Of a stretch of DNA of 64,000 nt, positions 46,582 through 56,573 are shown piece after piece. Position numbers and translations under genes: made by a program. The notes beneath the pieces are model-generated. The model saw only the letters and a program-made list of their open reading frames with translations, ran no database searches and was not told the origin of the DNA. Position 1 is the first letter of the stretch, and each line of letters opens with the position of its first letter. Origin of the DNA: Chelativorans sp. J32. GTDB lineage: Bacteria; Pseudomonadota; Alphaproteobacteria; Rhizobiales; Rhizobiaceae. The DNA is taken from the NCBI RefSeq assembly GCF_000518985.1, contig NZ_JAEQ01000001.1:310001-374000 (forward strand), read 5' to 3'.

Positions 46582-47283
46582 TCAGGCTCTGAGAAGCTCA
46601 CCCGCGATCGGATAGACGCGGTCGCGTCCCAGCATATAGGCAGTCAGCATATCGCGGCTGAACAGGCCCGCGAACGCACGGTCGAGCACATTGAGCGTGC
46701 CGGTGAGGCTGCCGAAGGCGGGCATCACCATGCGTAGCCCATCGGAGGCGAAGCAGGCGCGGCGTACGGATCTCCCGCGCTGCACGATGCGTGCGCCCGG
46801 GTGGAGATGACCGGCGATCTCACCTGCGGCGCCCCGCGCCGGTTCGTGGCGGAAGACGAGGCTGCCCAAGGCCAGTTCGCTCACCCAATGACCGGGCAGG
46901 CTTTCGGGCGGCGCCGGGTCATGGTTTCCCGCTACCCAATACCAGTCGCGGCCCGACATCATGGAGAGGAGATGCTCGCGGAAGGACTCCGGCATGCGGC
47001 CGGAGCCGCCCGCATCGTGAAAGCTGTCGCCGAGGCTCACTACAATGGAAGGTTGCCAGCGCGCGACAACTGCAGCGAGGCGCTTGAGAGTGGCGATCGT
47101 GTCATAAGGCGGCAGAAAGCTGCCGCGGCGTGCATAGGAGGATCCTTTTTCCAGGTGAAGGTCCGAGACGACCAGAAGCCGGTCGGCGGGAAGGTAGAGC
47201 GCTCCGGAAGGGTCGCAGACCGCACGCTCTCCGGCAATGGCTATTTCCACCGCCTCCCACGCGATCCTCTGCGCAAGATTCAT
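46582..47283 (-). CDS. pdeM: Ligase-associated DNA damage response endonuclease PdeM
   Basis: 233-residue calcineurin-type metallophosphoesterase. Metal-binding motifs are LLVVSDLHLEKG (about 36-47), VSLGDSFHD (about 82-90), VAGNHDPAPP (about 117-126) and IAGHLHPG (about 156-163). Proteins of this group are Mn-dependent nucleases encoded with an Lhr-core helicase, an ATP-dependent ligase and a beta-CASP exonuclease. The gene overlaps the helicase stop by four bases (ATGA), so it is translationally coupled to it. Confidence 0.92.
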   Translation of the reverse strand: MNLAQRIAWEAVEIAIAGERAVCDPSGALYLPADRLLVVSDLHLEKGSSYARRGSFLPPYDTIATLKRLAAVVARWQPSIVVSLGDSFHDAGGSGRMPESFREHLLSMMSGRDWYWVAGNHDPAPPESLPGHWVSELALGSLVFRHEPARGAAGEIAGHLHPGARIVQRGRSVRRACFASDGLRMVMPAFGSLTGTLNVLDRAFAGLFSRDMLTAYMLGRDRVYPIAGELLRA

Positions 47284-49799
47284 GCCCCCATGGCCTCCTC
47301 GATCAGGCTTTCCGCAGCCTCGCCCAACAATGATTCATTCGCACTGCCGGGCACCTGCTCCCTGCCGATCTCCAGCATTATGGGCACCGCCAGCGGCGAA
47401 ATCCTCTCCAGGTCCTTATGCATGATTCGGCCGCGGATGCGCGACAGCATCTCGCCGAGACGGGCCACATCCAGAAGGCCGGTTGCCGCATCATGCCAGG
47501 TCGCCTGAAGCAGGATGTGATCGGGCTCATGGGTGCGCAATACGTCGTAAATGAGGTCGGCGGAAACGGTGACCTGCCGCCCTGTCTTCTCCTTTCCGGG
47601 GTGGTTCCGCTCCACGAGACCGGAAATGACCGCGCAGTTACGGAAAGTGCGCTTCAAAAGCCAGCTATCGGCAAGCCAGCTTTCAAGGTCTTCCCCCAGC
47701 ATGTCCTCGTCGAACAGAGCGCCCAGCGAGAACTTCTGGCGGCGAATCATATGCCCCAAGTCCTCCAGCGCCCAGATGGCGAGAGCATAGTCGGTTGCCA
47801 CGAACCCAAGCGGCCGTGCCCCGAAACGCTCCATTCTGCGCGTGAGGAGCATACCGAGGGTCTGGTGCGCGAGGCGGCCTTCGAAGGGATAGGCCACCAT
47901 GTAAAAGCGATTGCCGCGCGGAAAGGTCTCGACCAGGAGGTCCTCCTTGCGCGGCAAAACCGATTTGTCCTGCTGGATCCTCAGCCAATCCGATACCTGG
48001 TTGGGCAGCGCCTTCCACCGGGACGGATCGGCCAGCATCGCCCGCACTTCGGCTGCTAGGTAGGTGGAAAGCGGGAATTTTCCGCCGGCGTAGGACGGCA
48101 CCATCGCATCCTGCCCCGCGGCATTGGTGACAAAAGCTTCGTTCTCGCGGATGCCCTCGAAGCGAAGGACGCGGCCCGAGAAGATGAACGTGTCGCCGGG
48201 CGCGAGTGTCTCGAGGAAATATTCTTCCACCTGTCCGAGCAGCAAGCCGCCGCGCACATTCCCGCCGGCGCCCTGCTTGCGCGTGAGCCGCACATTGAGC
48301 ATCGGCGCTTCAACGATCGTGCCGACATTGAGCCGATATTGCTGCGCCACATTGGGATGGGAGATGCGCCAGCGCCCATCCTTCATCCTTCGGATCTTGG
48401 CGTAGCGCTCATAGGTCTTCAGCGCATAGCCGCCCGTGGCTACGAATTCCACCACACGGGCGAAGGTGGCGCGGCCGAGCCCCGCATAAGGCGCGGCGCT
48501 CTTTACTTCTTCGTAGAACTCGTCCTCATCGAAGGGACCGGCACAGGCGCGGCCAAGCACATGCTGCGCCAGAACGTCGAGCGATCCTTCGCCCAAGGGT
48601 GGGGTGTCCTGCGCGCCGAGATAATTGGCTTCGAGCGCGGCGCGGCATTCCATCACCTCGAAGCGATTGGCCGGCACGAGGATCGCCTGGCTCGGCTCGT
48701 CCATGCGGTGGTTGGAGCGCCCGATGCGCTGTGCGAGCCGACTTGCGCCCTTCGGCGCTCCGACATGGACCACGAGGTCGACATCGCCCCAGTCAATGCC
48801 GAGGTCGAGCGTCGAGGTAGCGACGATGGCACGAAGGCTGTTCGTCTCCATCGCCTTCTCGACCTTGCGCCGCTGCGCCACGTCGAGCGAGCCGTGATGC
48901 AGGGCGATGGGCAGGTTATCCTCGTTGATGTGCCAGAGTTCGCGGAAGAGCATCTCCGCCTGGCTGCGCGTATTGACGAAAAGCAGCGTCGTCTTGTGCC
49001 GCTTGATCGCTTCGTAGACGGATGGAATGGCATAACGAGCCGAGTGCCCCGACCAGGGGACATGCGCCTCGGTATCAAGGATGGTGATCTCCGGCTTGGC
49101 ACCGCCTGCGACAGTCACAATGTCGGCCATCATGTCCGGCGGATTCTGGTCCACGAGCCAGCGGCGCAACCCGTCCGGCTCCGCAACCGTTGCAGAGAGG
49201 CCGATGCTGATGGTACCGCGCGCCAGGCGCCTGAGCCGCGCCAGACCCAGCGCCAGCAAGTGCCCACGCTTGGAGGTGACAAGCGAGTGGAGTTCGTCCA
49301 GCACGATATATTTCAACCCGCTGAAGAACTTGTCCGCATCCGATGACGCGATGAGCAGGGCAAGCTGCTCGGGCGTTGTCAGCAGGATGTCCGGCGGCGC
49401 GTATTTCTGACGCTGGCGCCTGTGCGCCGGCGTGTCGCCGGTCCGGGTCTCGATGCGGATATCGAGCCCGATTTCCTCGACCGGCTTCATGAGGTTGCGC
49501 TGGATGTCGACTGCAAGCGCCTTGAGTGGAGAGATATAGAGCGTATGGATGCCGCGATGGGCTTCTCCCGGCTTCCGCATCGGCCGCACGGCAAGATCTG
49601 TGAGCGAGGGCAGGAAACCGGCAAGCGTCTTGCCCGCGCCCGTAGGCGCGATTAGGAGCACCGAGCGGCCCTCGCGCGTGCGGTTCAGAAGCTCCAGCTG
49701 ATGCGGGCGCGGCGCCCATCCGCGCGCGGCAAACCATTCCCGGAAGGGCGCGGGAAGAAGGGCGGCGCGATCGCCGGCGATGAGATCCGTCTGTTCCAA
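47280..49799 (-). CDS. Ligase-associated DNA damage response DEXH-box helicase (Lhr-core type)
   Basis: About 839 residues from the probable TTG start at 49799; an ATG in the same frame at 49937 would add 46 residues with no resemblance to the family. Motifs are RPHQLELL (Q motif region), LIAPTGAGKTLAG (Walker A), YISPLKALAVDIQRN, LLTTPEQLALL, VLDELHSL (DEXH) and the C-terminal AQRIGRSNHR. Lhr-core helicases translocate 3' to 5' on single-stranded DNA. The gene overlaps pdeM, and the matching exonuclease and ligase genes lie 1.3 kb away on the other strand. Confidence 0.9.
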   Translation of the reverse strand: MEQTDLIAGDRAALLPAPFREWFAARGWAPRPHQLELLNRTREGRSVLLIAPTGAGKTLAGFLPSLTDLAVRPMRKPGEAHRGIHTLYISPLKALAVDIQRNLMKPVEEIGLDIRIETRTGDTPAHRRQRQKYAPPDILLTTPEQLALLIASSDADKFFSGLKYIVLDELHSLVTSKRGHLLALGLARLRRLARGTISIGLSATVAEPDGLRRWLVDQNPPDMMADIVTVAGGAKPEITILDTEAHVPWSGHSARYAIPSVYEAIKRHKTTLLFVNTRSQAEMLFRELWHINEDNLPIALHHGSLDVAQRRKVEKAMETNSLRAIVATSTLDLGIDWGDVDLVVHVGAPKGASRLAQRIGRSNHRMDEPSQAILVPANRFEVMECRAALEANYLGAQDTPPLGEGSLDVLAQHVLGRACAGPFDEDEFYEEVKSAAPYAGLGRATFARVVEFVATGGYALKTYERYAKIRRMKDGRWRISHPNVAQQYRLNVGTIVEAPMLNVRLTRKQGAGGNVRGGLLLGQVEEYFLETLAPGDTFIFSGRVLRFEGIRENEAFVTNAAGQDAMVPSYAGGKFPLSTYLAAEVRAMLADPSRWKALPNQVSDWLRIQQDKSVLPRKEDLLVETFPRGNRFYMVAYPFEGRLAHQTLGMLLTRRMERFGARPLGFVATDYALAIWALEDLGHMIRRQKFSLGALFDEDMLGEDLESWLADSWLLKRTFRNCAVISGLVERNHPGKEKTGRQVTVSADLIYDVLRTHEPDHILLQATWHDAATGLLDVARLGEMLSRIRGRIMHKDLERISPLAVPIMLEIGREQVPGSANESLLGEAAESLIEEAMGA

Positions 49800-50063
49800 G
49801 GAGCTAGAACTAATGCAGAACAGACCCGCGGCCAAGTGGGAAGAGGTGTTCCCGTTCGGTGGAATGATCTCAGGCCCGACAAGTCCGCTTGCAAGTGCAG
49901 GAAATCGTTTGCTCCCCCGCCGATAGGCCCGCAGCACGAGAATAGCGGGAAAATCGATGCCGGCGCTACCTCCTCCTTGGCGGGAGAGAAAGCGATTACA
50001 GCATCTCAGCTGGAGCGGAGCGAAAGCCGAGTGACAGGAATCGCGAGAGGAGCGGTCTTGAGC

Positions 50064-51038
50064 CTAATGCACCTCCGGCTGCTTGGCCGCCTCCTCGATC
50101 TCCACGACATCACCTGCCACCGCGGCGGCCCCCTTCCGGATAGCAACCACGATCAGGCCTTCCACCGGCTCCCCGCGATCCATTCGGATCGTGGCCTTCT
50201 CGAATGAGACGATGTCGAAGCCCGTAGCACCAAGCAGCATCCGCACATGCGCCGGTGAATGGGCATAACGGCGCGAGGGGCGCAGCACCATTTCTTCAGT
50301 CCCGTCATGGCTCTCCACCGAGAAGGCGAATACGGAGCCCGATCGAAGATTTGCCGCCACCAAATCAAAGATGGGGGCCAAGGCCCCCACATACATGAAC
50401 ACATCCGCGGCGGTGATGAGATCCGCCTCGCTTGGAAGTGAGGCCAGCTTGAGGAGGTCCTCGCGCGAAAGCCGGTCGTAGATGCGTTTGGCTTCGGCCT
50501 TCTTCAGCATCTCGCCCGAAATATCCATGCCTTCGAGAAAGCTTGCCGATGTCCTCAGCCGCTCGCCCATAAGGCCGGTTCCACAGCCTAGATCAACCAC
50601 ATGGGCAAACTGTTCGCGCCCCAGTCTCTTCAATGCGTTCCAGAGCAATTCCGGCACGCGATAGTCGAGCTTCTTCACCAGCGCTTCGTCGAACCTGCCG
50701 GCATACTGATCGAAAAGCGTTTCCACGAAAGCGCTGGGAGCTGCGTCAAGCCCAGGCAATGCACCATGGAGTTCGAGCTTCAACGTTGCCCCCAGCCGAT
50801 CTTCCGGATCGAGCCTGAGCACGGTGCGCCATGCCTCGATTGCTGCGGCAAGCTCGCCGGCTGCCACCAGCATCTCGCCATGGCGGAAATGACCAGCTAT
50901 CCATCCGGGTGCGAGCGCCAGGGCAGCGCGCATCACCTCGGCCGCCGCACTGTGGTCGCCGGCGGAAAAGAGCATTTCAGAATATTCGGCACGTCGATCG
51001 GCGAGCAGGTTGCCCGAGGAGAAGAAAAGCGGGTTCAT
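50064..51038 (-). CDS. TPR-containing SAM-dependent methyltransferase
   Basis: 324 residues from ATG 51038 (MNPLFFSSGNLLADRR); a GTG start at 51098 would add 20 residues, and neither has a clear ribosome site. The N-terminal third is TPR-like (HSAAAEVMRAALALAPGWIAGHF, then LAAAIEAWRTVLRLDPED), followed by a class I methyltransferase domain with the SAM motif VVDLGCGTGLMGERL and MDISGEML. The methylated substrate is unknown. It sits between the two halves of the ligase-associated repair cluster and is divergent from the exonuclease gene, so a role in the same response is possible but unproven. Confidence 0.82.
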   Translation of the reverse strand: MNPLFFSSGNLLADRRAEYSEMLFSAGDHSAAAEVMRAALALAPGWIAGHFRHGEMLVAAGELAAAIEAWRTVLRLDPEDRLGATLKLELHGALPGLDAAPSAFVETLFDQYAGRFDEALVKKLDYRVPELLWNALKRLGREQFAHVVDLGCGTGLMGERLRTSASFLEGMDISGEMLKKAEAKRIYDRLSREDLLKLASLPSEADLITAADVFMYVGALAPIFDLVAANLRSGSVFAFSVESHDGTEEMVLRPSRRYAHSPAHVRMLLGATGFDIVSFEKATIRMDRGEPVEGLIVVAIRKGAAAVAGDVVEIEEAAKQPEVH

Positions 51039-51133
51039 TCGGAGGAGTTCCGGAGGAAGGCGAAATTTATGCTGAAGAAGCCGCGCGTTTGCAAGCACCT
51101 TCCGCTCGGTGGAAAAATGCCTATCTTCTGGCC

Positions 51134-52141
51134 ATGAACCAGCAGCTTCTACGCTCCCGGCCGGACGGCCTCTGCTGTCCCGAAGGTGGCTTTTTCATCG
51201 ATCCCGTGCGGCCGGTGGAACGCGCGCTGATCACGCACGGGCATTCCGACCATGCACGCGCAGGTCACGGCTCAGTGCTTGCGACGCGCGAGACTCTCGA
51301 CATCATGGAACTGCGCTACGGGCCAGGCTTTACCGGCTCGACTCAGGAAGCGCGCTTCGGCGAGACGATCAATATCAACGGCGTGGAGGTGACCTTTCAT
51401 CCCGCTGGCCATGTGCTCGGATCGGCGCAGGTTTGCGTGGAAGGCGGCGGCACGCGGATCGTGGCCTCGGGCGACTACAAGCGCAGCCGGGACCCCACTT
51501 GCGCGCCTTTCGAACCTATTTCCTGCGATATTTTCATCACTGAAGCCACATTCGCCCTGCCGGTCTTCACGCATCCGGAGGCATCGCACGAGATTGGACA
51601 GTTGCTGAAGTCGGTGAGGCAATTTCCCGAGCGGACACATATCGTGGGCGCCTACACGCTCGGGAAGGCGCAGCGCGTGATTGCGCTCCTGCGCGAGGCT
51701 GGCCACAATGAGCCGATCTACATACACGGCGCGCTCGCAAAGCTCTGCGATTATTACGAGAGCGCGGGCGTGCCGCTCGGCATCCTGGAGCCGGCGACGA
51801 TGGAGGAGCGAGGGGCGGCACCTCCGGTCGGCTCGATCGTGGTCGCGCCGCCAGCCGCCATCGACGACCGCTGGTCGCGCCGCTTCGCCGACCCGCTCGC
51901 CTGCTTCGCTTCGGGTTGGATGCGCATCCGCCAGCGAGTGCGCCAGCGCGGGGTCGAACTTCCGCTTATCATCTCGGACCATGCCGACTGGGAGGAACTC
52001 ACGCAGACGATCCGCGAAACGGGTGCCGGCGAGGTTTGGGTCACACATGGGCGTGAGGAAGCGCTCGTGCGCTGGTGCGAGCTGAATGGCATTGCAGCAA
52101 GGCCGCTGCACATTGCCGGCTATGAGGACGAGACGGAATAG
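51134..52141 (+). CDS. Ligase-associated DNA damage response exonuclease (MBL/beta-CASP fold)
   Basis: 335-residue metallo-beta-lactamase-fold nuclease. The MBL zinc motif is HGHSDH (35-40), followed by FHPAGHVLGSAQV, ASGDYKRSRDPT and the beta-CASP motif ISDHADW near the C terminus. Homologues act on DNA ends with the partner ligase. Its TAG stop overlaps the GTG start of the ligase gene by one base, so the two are made together. The start lies 95 bases from the divergent methyltransferase start. Confidence 0.9.
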   Translation: MNQQLLRSRPDGLCCPEGGFFIDPVRPVERALITHGHSDHARAGHGSVLATRETLDIMELRYGPGFTGSTQEARFGETININGVEVTFHPAGHVLGSAQVCVEGGGTRIVASGDYKRSRDPTCAPFEPISCDIFITEATFALPVFTHPEASHEIGQLLKSVRQFPERTHIVGAYTLGKAQRVIALLREAGHNEPIYIHGALAKLCDYYESAGVPLGILEPATMEERGAAPPVGSIVVAPPAAIDDRWSRRFADPLACFASGWMRIRQRVRQRGVELPLIISDHADWEELTQTIRETGAGEVWVTHGREEALVRWCELNGIAARPLHIAGYEDETE

Positions 52142-53745
52142 TGGAACGTTTCGCCGAACTCCTCGACCGGCTGGTGCTGACCCCCTCCCGCAACGGCAAG
52201 CTGCGATTGCTCACGGACTATTTTGCCACCGTGCCCGACCCCGACCGCGGCTTTGGGCTGGCCGCGCTCACCGGCGGCATCGGCTTTCCGGCTGTAAAGC
52301 CAGCCATGTTGCGTGCGCTGGTGATGGAGCGCGTGGATCCGGTGCTCTTCGGCTATTCCTATGACTATGTGGGCGACCTCGCCGAAACGGTCTCCTTGAT
52401 CTGGCCGGCGGGGGAAAATGAAGATGCGGAGGCACCGGCGCTTTCGGAAGTGGTGGAGCGGCTGGCACAGGCAAGCCGCTCCGATGCCCCTGCGGTGGTC
52501 GCGCGCCTGCTCGACCAGCTTTCCCCTTCCGGGCGTTTCGCGGCGATCAAGCTGGCGACAGGTGGCCTGCGCGTCGGCGTCTCGGCGCGGCTGACGAAGC
52601 AGGCGCTGGCCGATTTCGGTCAGGTGGATGTCCAGGAAATCGAGGAGCTCTGGCATGGGCTCTGGCCCCCCTATACCGAACTATTCGCGTGGCTGGAAAA
52701 GCGCGGGCCAAAACCGGAGAATGCCGCGAAGGCGCCGTTCAGGCCCGTGATGTTGGCGCACGCCGCCGAGGAAACGGATTTCGCGAACCTGAAGCCCGAT
52801 GAATACGCGGCGGAATGGAAGTGGGACGGCATTCGTGTGCAGGCCGTAAGCGAGGGTGGGGTGCGCAAGCTCTATTCTCGCACGGGGGATGACATCTCCG
52901 GAGCCTTTCCGGATCTGGCCGAGGCGATGGACTTCGATGCCGCGCTCGACGGCGAGCTTCTGGTGGGGGATCCCCGGGAGCGTACCGGCACATTCTCCGA
53001 CCTGCAGCAGCGGCTGAACCGCAAGACGGTCTCGCAGAAGATGCTGAGGGATTATCCGGTTTTCATGCGCTGCTACGACATCCTTGCGGTTGGCGCTGAG
53101 GATACCCGTCCGCTGCCTTATACGGAGCGGCGGGAACTTCTGAAGGACTTCCTTTCCACGCTTGCACCCGATCGCTTCGACCTTTCGCCGACCATCGATT
53201 TCGGCACTTGGAAGGAGCTGGACGGGAAGCGTTGCAACCCGCCGCATCCCATCATCGAAGGGGTGATGCTGAAAAGGAAGGATTCACCCTATCTGCCGGG
53301 GCGGCCGAAGGGGCCCTGGTTCAAATGGAAGCGCGATCCATTCACGGTCGATGCCGTGCTCATGTATGCCCAGCGCGGCCATGGCAAGCGTTCCAGTTTC
53401 TATTCCGATTATACGTTCGGGGTGTGGGCAGGACCCGAGGAGGAGCCGGCACTGGTGCCAGTCGGAAAAGCCTATTTCGGCTTCACGGACGAGGAATTGA
53501 AGCAGATCGACAAATATGTGCGCGACAACACCGTCGAGCGATTCGGCCCGGTGCGTGCGGTCCGGGCCGATCGCAACCACGGGCTCGTGCTCGAAGTGGC
53601 GTTCGAGGGCCTCGCCCGCTCGACGCGGCACAAATCAGGGATCGCCATGCGCTTTCCCCGCATTTCGCGCTTGCGCTGGGACAAGCCGGCACACGAGGCG
53701 GACCGGATCGAGACGCTCGAAGCACTGATTGCGAGCAGCAAATAA
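52141..53745 (+). CDS. ATP-dependent DNA ligase of the Lhr-core/exonuclease cluster
   Basis: 534-residue ATP-dependent ligase. The adenylation lysine is Lys227 in EWKWDGIRVQ (motif I), with SRTGDDIS (motif Ia), FDAALDGELLVG (motif III), IIEGVMLKRKDS (motif IV) and WFKWKRDP (motif V) following. An N-terminal DNA-binding domain fills about residues 1-200 and an OB-fold the C terminus. The GTG start overlaps the exonuclease stop. The cell will have NAD-dependent LigA for replication; this enzyme is expected to serve repair. Confidence 0.94.
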   Translation: MERFAELLDRLVLTPSRNGKLRLLTDYFATVPDPDRGFGLAALTGGIGFPAVKPAMLRALVMERVDPVLFGYSYDYVGDLAETVSLIWPAGENEDAEAPALSEVVERLAQASRSDAPAVVARLLDQLSPSGRFAAIKLATGGLRVGVSARLTKQALADFGQVDVQEIEELWHGLWPPYTELFAWLEKRGPKPENAAKAPFRPVMLAHAAEETDFANLKPDEYAAEWKWDGIRVQAVSEGGVRKLYSRTGDDISGAFPDLAEAMDFDAALDGELLVGDPRERTGTFSDLQQRLNRKTVSQKMLRDYPVFMRCYDILAVGAEDTRPLPYTERRELLKDFLSTLAPDRFDLSPTIDFGTWKELDGKRCNPPHPIIEGVMLKRKDSPYLPGRPKGPWFKWKRDPFTVDAVLMYAQRGHGKRSSFYSDYTFGVWAGPEEEPALVPVGKAYFGFTDEELKQIDKYVRDNTVERFGPVRAVRADRNHGLVLEVAFEGLARSTRHKSGIAMRFPRISRLRWDKPAHEADRIETLEALIASSK

Positions 53746-53757
53746 GGGACTGGTGCG

Positions 53758-54771
53758 CTATTGGCTCGTCGCTTCGCGGACCCGCAGGGAGAATATGTCG
53801 AGCATCCTGCCTTGTCCCTCGACATCGGGCGAGATCGAGATCCTTCCGCCGGCGCTTGGCCGCTGATCCGGAAGCTGCACCTCGAAGAGATATTCCGAAG
53901 GTGCGCTGCCAACGGCGTAACGCGTGCGTCCGCAATCTCCGAGTGAGCCGAAATCGCAGGAAATCGATATCTGCGTCTCGCCCTCCGTCGCCCTGGCGGT
54001 CAGGCTGAAGACGGCGCGCCGGCCGGCCAATTGCTCAAGCACCCCCTGTCCCACATCGAACGAGACGGCAGTCTCCGCACCTTCGGCCCCGATCTGAAGA
54101 TAGGCCTCCTCGCCTTCCCGAAGTGCTTCGGCGCTCGCGCCTGCGGGTGCATCGACGGTGGTGGGATCAGTGGGAGAGAAGATCGTGATCCACGCACGGT
54201 CTTCTGCCGGATTTTCAGCAAGCCGCGGCGGCGCATTTTCGTTGCTTGAGGGTGTAGCCGTGTCGCGCGGCGCCTGTGCGGAACGCGGAACTCCACCCAC
54301 GATCCACCATAGCCCGACAAGAATTGCGGCCAGCAGGACGAGGATGATCACGGCCGCGGCGAGGGGACGTCGTCTCCTCCGTTCGCCGGCAACGGGTGTA
54401 CGCACTTCGTTGAGTGGAGAATAGTCGGGCCGTGAAGGACTGCGCCCCTGCAGGCGTTCTTCACGTTCGATGCGAGGCACGAAATCCGCTTCGGTCGCCT
54501 CGACGGAGAGCCGGTCGGCAGGGGAAGGAGCCATAGGGGAAGGCTGCGCCTCGACGGCCTCGACGGAAACGAAGCTGCGCTCGACGTCTATGATTGCCGC
54601 CTTGATCTGTTCGCGGCGGTTACGCCGATCCTCTTCCGTCAGATCGCGGCGCGCTTCGAGCGAGCGTTCAAGCGCGGCGAAGACTTGCCGATAAACTTTC
54701 TCCCGAAACGCCCGGTCATTTGCGTCACCCTTTTGCAGAGCGCTTCTGATCGCCTTTTTGACGGCTTCCAA
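53758..54771 (-). CDS. Single-span membrane protein of unknown function behind a CtrA box
   Basis: 337 residues from a TTG start at 54771, which has AGGG about seven bases upstream. The cytoplasmic N terminus is helical (AIRSALQKGDANDRAFREKVYRQ), then acidic and proline-rich. A five-arginine stretch precedes one membrane helix (about 137-158, LAAAVIILVLLAAILVGLWW). The remaining 175 residues are predicted periplasmic, with two cysteines (SCDFGSLGDC) and beta-strand-like stretches. No named domain was recognised, though the layout is that of conserved Rhizobiales hypothetical proteins. It lies downstream of the opp operon on the same strand and converges on the ligase gene. Confidence 0.75.
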   Translation of the reverse strand: MEAVKKAIRSALQKGDANDRAFREKVYRQVFAALERSLEARRDLTEEDRRNRREQIKAAIIDVERSFVSVEAVEAQPSPMAPSPADRLSVEATEADFVPRIEREERLQGRSPSRPDYSPLNEVRTPVAGERRRRRPLAAAVIILVLLAAILVGLWWIVGGVPRSAQAPRDTATPSSNENAPPRLAENPAEDRAWITIFSPTDPTTVDAPAGASAEALREGEEAYLQIGAEGAETAVSFDVGQGVLEQLAGRRAVFSLTARATEGETQISISCDFGSLGDCGRTRYAVGSAPSEYLFEVQLPDQRPSAGGRISISPDVEGQGRMLDIFSLRVREATSQ

Positions 54772-54792
54772 ATCGGATCCCTCATATTGTCG

Positions 54793-54808
54793 TTAAACCA
54801 TGGTTAAC
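54793..54808 (+). promoter_or_regulatory. CtrA-box candidate
   Basis: TTAA-N7-TTAAC, an exact fit to the alphaproteobacterial CtrA recognition sequence; the reverse strand also reads TTAA-N7-TTAA. It lies 22 bases upstream of the TTG start of the minus-strand membrane-protein gene. Confidence 0.6.
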
Positions 54809-54937
54809 CTTACGCGCGGACTCAATCAACGGAGATTGAGCGGGCGCATGAGGGAATGCCGATTGGATTGCCATGCCGAAGCTTCTGCGGCGCTTCCCGT
54901 CCGCCCAGTGCTATTTCGGCAATTTCAGAGCCGCTTC

Positions 54938-56572
54938 TCAGGCGTGCGCCTCCGTCGGTCGCTTCAACACCTCCTTCAAATTGAAGGCAGCGCGCATGAG
55001 AGCGCGCGTGTAGTCGCTCTTCGGATCGCGGAACACCTCTTCCGTCGGGCCTTGTTCAACCACCCGGCCCGTTTTCATCACGATCGTGTAGTCGGCGAGC
55101 GCCTTTACCACCGCCAGATCGTGGCTGATGAAGATGTAGGAAAGCCCATAGCTTTCCTGAAGACGGCGCAGCAGGTTGATGATCTGCTTCTGCACCGAGC
55201 GGTCGAGCGCCGAAGTGGGTTCGTCGAGCACGATGACGGTGGGCTTCAGCACCACCGCTCGCGCGATCGCGATGCGCTGGCGCTGTCCTCCCGAAAACTC
55301 ATGCGGGAAGCGGTTGCGCATGATGGGGTCTAGCCCGACCTCCTCCAGCGCCTTGATCGCCGCTTCCTCGCGCTCGCGTGCGGAAAGCGTCGGTTCGTGC
55401 ACCAGAAGCCCTTCGGTGATGATCTCGCCCACGGTCATGCGCGGGCTCAAGCTCCCATAGGGGTCCTGGAACACCATCTGCAGATTCCTGCGGTATGGCC
55501 GCATGCCCGCGCGGTCGAGGCCCTGGATCGGCACGCCCTGATAAACCACGCGTCCTTCCGAAGGCAGGAGCTGGAGGATCGCCCTTCCCAGCGTGGATTT
55601 GCCGGAGCCCGATTCACCCACGATGCCGATCGTCTGCCCGGCACGCAGCGTAAGGGTGACGTCCTGCACCGCTTTCAATTCGAAAGCCGAGCGGGAGAAG
55701 AAACCACCGCCCGAGCTGAAGGTCACCGACACCTTGTTCGCGTCGAGCAGGATGGGCGTTCCGGCAGAAACCGGCGACTTCGATCCCTCCGGTTCGGCGG
55801 CAAGCAGCATTTTCGTATAAGCCTTGGTCGGGCGATGGAAGATGTCGTCCGTCGTCCCTTCCTCCACCACCTCGCCCTTCTGCATCACATAAACGCGGCT
55901 GGCGAAAGCCTCCACGATCCTCAGATCGTGTGTGATGAAGAGGATGGCCATACCGAGCTTCTTCTGCAACTCGGCCAGCAGCCGGAGGATCTCCGCCTGG
56001 ATCGTCACGTCGAGCGCGGTCGTCGGTTCGTCCGCGATCAAAAGGTCAGGGTCATTGGCGAGCGCCATGGCGATCATCACGCGCTGGCGCTGTCCGCCTG
56101 AAAGCTCGTGCGGATAGGATTTGAGCCGCCGCTCGGGATCCGGGATATGGACCAGCTTCAAAAGCTCCAGCGCCTTTTTGCGAGCAGCGGAAGCCGACAG
56201 GCCGCCATGCACCATGATGGGCTCCGAGATCTGCCGCTCGATCGTGTACAGCGGATCGAGGGAGGTCATCGGTTCCTGGAAGATCATCGTGATCTTCGCA
56301 CCCCTTATGCGGTTGAGCCTTTCCCGCGGCAAGCCGATGAGCTCCTGCCCGCGATAGGTGACAGATCCTTCCGCGCGGCCGTTGGAGGCAAGGAGCCCCA
56401 TCGTGGCCATCATGATCTGGCTTTTGCCCGATCCGGATTCGCCCACGACCGCAACGGTCTCCCCCGCATTCACATGCATGTCCACGCCGCGCACGGCTTT
56501 CACCGGCCCGTCCGGCGTGTCGAAGGTCACGCGGATATTGCGGATGTCGAAGATTCGTTCGCCCGAATTCAT
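54938..56572 (-). CDS. Peptide ABC transporter ATPase, two nucleotide-binding domains in one chain (OppD-OppF type)
   Basis: 544-residue fusion of two ABC ATPase domains. Domain one has Walker [10 protein letters not shown], signature [12 protein letters not shown] and Walker [13 protein letters not shown]. Domain two has Walker [12 protein letters not shown], signature [12 protein letters not shown] and Walker [13 protein letters not shown]. The C-terminal ends of both halves show the oligopeptide/nickel-type extension. It powers uptake through the two permeases encoded just upstream (spacing one base to the OppC-like gene). YejF-like fused ATPases have this architecture, and the cargo is probably peptides. 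Confidence 0.93.
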   Translation of the reverse strand: MNSGERIFDIRNIRVTFDTPDGPVKAVRGVDMHVNAGETVAVVGESGSGKSQIMMATMGLLASNGRAEGSVTYRGQELIGLPRERLNRIRGAKITMIFQEPMTSLDPLYTIERQISEPIMVHGGLSASAARKKALELLKLVHIPDPERRLKSYPHELSGGQRQRVMIAMALANDPDLLIADEPTTALDVTIQAEILRLLAELQKKLGMAILFITHDLRIVEAFASRVYVMQKGEVVEEGTTDDIFHRPTKAYTKMLLAAEPEGSKSPVSAGTPILLDANKVSVTFSSGGGFFSRSAFELKAVQDVTLTLRAGQTIGIVGESGSGKSTLGRAILQLLPSEGRVVYQGVPIQGLDRAGMRPYRRNLQMVFQDPYGSLSPRMTVGEIITEGLLVHEPTLSAREREEAAIKALEEVGLDPIMRNRFPHEFSGGQRQRIAIARAVVLKPTVIVLDEPTSALDRSVQKQIINLLRRLQESYGLSYIFISHDLAVVKALADYTIVMKTGRVVEQGPTEEVFRDPKSDYTRALMRAAFNLKEVLKRPTEAHA

Positions 56573-56573
56573 G

